From GCA-2698665 sp047611265 (GTDB lineage Bacteria; Pseudomonadota; Gammaproteobacteria; GCA-002705445; GCA-002716945): 64,000 bases of DNA. Position numbers and translations under genes: made by a program. The stretch spans positions 138,131-202,130 of the forward strand of contig JBLFWM010000002.1 of assembly GCA_047611265.1 (NCBI GenBank), read 5' to 3'. Shown in pieces: positions 62,733 through 64,000 of this stretch. Within the stretch, counting starts at the first letter, position 1, and every line of letters begins with the position of its first letter. The notes below the pieces were generated by a model, which did no database searches, was not told the origin of the DNA, and saw only the letters and a program-made list of their open reading frames with translations.

Positions 62733-63928
62733 ACTTTCATCCCTTGAAGAGATGCTATTGTATCAATATCTTTGTCTCCTCTACCTGATAAATTTACTAG
62801 TATATTCTTTCTAGATTTAGATTTAGCAATTTTAAAAGCATATGCCAAAGCATGCGCGGTTTCTAGAGCTGGAATAATTCCTTCTTTTTCAGTTAAATAA
62901 TAGAAAGCCTCAAGAGCTTCTTTATCGGTTACCGTCACATACTTGATTCTTTTATTATCCTTGAGCCATGAATGCTCCGGGCCAACCCCAGGATAATCTA
63001 AGCCTGCAGAAATTGAATGAGTTGATTCTATTTGGCCATTTTTATCTTCCATAATATATGTACGATTCCCATGCAATATCCCCGGCTTACCTTTGTTAAG
63101 TGGAGCTGCATGCTTGCCAGTGCTTAATCCATGTCCACCCGCCTCTACACCAATAATTTCCACATCATCATTCAGGTATGGGTGAAATAGTCCTATTGCG
63201 TTAGAACCTCCTCCTACACATGCCACTAAGATATGAGCCTTTTTATTAATTTGTTTCATTTGTTGTTTAGACTCACGACCAATAATTGACTGGAAGTCTC
63301 TCACTATCATTGGATAAGGATGTGGACCAGCTACAGACCCAATAATATAATGCGTATCATCAACATTAGTTACCCAATCACGTAATGCTTCGTTTAAAGC
63401 ATCTTTTAAAGTTTTAGAGCCAGAATTAACAGCCACTACTTCAGCTCCTAAAAGTTTCATGCGGTAAACATTTACCTTTTGCCTCTGTATATCTTCACTG
63501 CCCATATAGACAACGCATTTGAGATTATATCGTGCACACGCAGTAGCAGTTGCAACGCCATGCTGTCCAGCTCCTGTTTCTGCAATAATACGTGTTTTCC
63601 CCATTGCTTTTGCAAGCATAGCTTGACCCATTGCATTATTAATTTTATGGGCACCAGTATGATTTAAATCTTCTCTCTTAAGATAAATATTACAATTTCC
63701 AAGTTCTTTACTAATCCTAGATGCATGATAAATTGGAGTAGGCCTACCAACATAGTTTTTAAGCTCTCCTTTTAATTCTTTCTGGAAAGATGCTGATTTA
63801 GCAATTTTTATATAAGCTTTATGTAATTCACTGAGTGGATACATTAATGTCTCAGATACATACTGGCCTCCGTATTTAGCGAAATGCCCGTCCTTATCTG
63901 GAAATAATTTGTAATTAATCTTTTTCAT
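62729..63928 (-). CDS. trpB: Tryptophan synthase beta subunit
   Basis: TrpB joins indole and serine with PLP. The 399-residue protein has the PLP lysine K95 (A-H-K-I-N-N), G-A-G-Q-H-G-V-A and the phosphate-binding G-G-G-S-N-A-I-G; this is the ordinary TrpB1 form. It overlaps trpF by 14 bases and trpA by four. Confidence 0.97.
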   Translation of the reverse strand: MKKINYKLFPDKDGHFAKYGGQYVSETLMYPLSELHKAYIKIAKSASFQKELKGELKNYVGRPTPIYHASRISKELGNCNIYLKREDLNHTGAHKINNAMGQAMLAKAMGKTRIIAETGAGQHGVATATACARYNLKCVVYMGSEDIQRQKVNVYRMKLLGAEVVAVNSGSKTLKDALNEALRDWVTNVDDTHYIIGSVAGPHPYPMIVRDFQSIIGRESKQQMKQINKKAHILVACVGGGSNAIGLFHPYLNDDVEIIGVEAGGHGLSTGKHAAPLNKGKPGILHGNRTYIMEDKNGQIESTHSISAGLDYPGVGPEHSWLKDNKRIKYVTVTDKEALEAFYYLTEKEGIIPALETAHALAYAFKIAKSKSRKNILVNLSGRGDKDIDTIASLQGMKV

Positions 63929-64000
63929 AATTTTCTAACTCAGATATTCTTACATTTTCTATAAATTTTTTCATCAAGAGATGATCTTTTTTTCCAATAC
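63915..64000 (-). CDS. trpF: Phosphoribosylanthranilate isomerase TrpF, C-terminal end only
   Basis: The last bases of the window encode a 27-residue C-terminus, I-G-K-K-D-H-L-L-M-K-K-F-I-E-N-V-R and on to a TAA inside trpB. The G-x-K-D-x-x-x-x-x-x-F-I-x-x-V-R pattern is the TrpF C-terminal helix, and trpF-trpB-trpA-accD-folC is a conserved order. The rest is outside the window. Confidence 0.75.
   Translation of the reverse strand, partial: IGKKDHLLMKKFIENVRISELENYEKD

Noticed and set aside
1..64000. CRISPR arrays, insertion sequences, prophage genes, toxin-antitoxin or restriction systems
   Set aside because: No repeat arrays, transposase, integrase or such families seen; all but a few frames belong to core genes.

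Overview
This window is AT-rich (by eye roughly one third G+C) and almost entirely coding. It carries core housekeeping genes in orders typical of Gammaproteobacteria: rlmB-rpsF-rpsR-rplI-dnaB, hfq-hflK-hflC, suhB/trmJ-iscRS-A-hscBA-fdx-iscX, tgt-yajC-secDF, gyrA-pheA-hisC-tyrA-aroA-cmk-rpsA-ihfB-lapAB-pyrF, and trpFBA-accD-folC-cvpA-purF. Short gaps, many 1-20 nt gene overlaps, convergent genes that overlap, shortened proteins and missing operon members point to a streamlined, probably free-living (marine-type) gammaproteobacterium. Lineage is inferred only. No insertion sequence, prophage, CRISPR array, restriction or defence locus was seen.

Layout. 1-12.6 kb: end of an fdxA-like ferredoxin, then a long minus-strand run: dnaB, rplI, rpsR, rpsF, rlmB, purA, hisZ, a small DUF2065 gene with no ordinary start codon, hflC, hflK, hfq, miaA, tsaE, nnrD, sppA, rluC. 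12.8-16.9 kb plus strand: RNase E, mltF, dapD. 16.9-21.8 kb minus: ligA and smc. 21.8-23.4 kb plus: queF, an M23 peptidase, a DUF4242 gene. 23.4-33.9 kb minus: der, bamB, yfgM, hisS, ndk, iscX, fdx, hscA, hscB, iscA, iscS, iscR, trmJ. 34-39.9 kb: suhB (plus), then secF, secD, yajC, tgt, queA (minus). 40-42 kb: two small unknown genes, one tRNA-Leu(CAA), a PfkB kinase. 42-53.4 kb minus: pyrF, lapB, lapA, ihfB, rpsA, cmk, aroA, tyrA, hisC, pheA, gyrA. 53.5-56.2 kb plus: amidohydrolase-fold protein, ubiG, mupP/gph. 56.2-64 kb minus: ytoQ, YkuD, purF, cvpA, SPOR protein, folC, accD, trpA, trpB, end of trpF.

How the genes work together: Fe-S assembly (isc), queuosine (queF, tgt, queA), aromatic amino acids (trp genes, aroA, tyrA, pheA, hisC), purine and pyrimidine synthesis (purA, purF, pyrF, cmk, ndk), protein export and outer-membrane assembly (yajC-secDF, yfgM, bamB), membrane quality control and LPS control (hflKC, lapAB), peptidoglycan turnover (mltF, M23, YkuD, mupP) and chromosome maintenance (dnaB, gyrA, ligA, smc, ihfB).

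The most notable points are losses inside conserved frames: an SMC protein that seems to lack its hinge (295 residues without one glycine), an isc operon without iscU, a SuhB whose catalytic metal ligands are largely gone, an MtaD-type amidohydrolase that has lost its HxH motif and its catalytic aspartate, and a DUF2065 gene that apparently starts with AUA. The expected neighbours zipA, serC and rlmN-rodZ-ispG are also missing from their usual places. The longest stretches without a protein gene are 40626-40994 (tRNA plus a leader) and 12557-12848 (rne leader).
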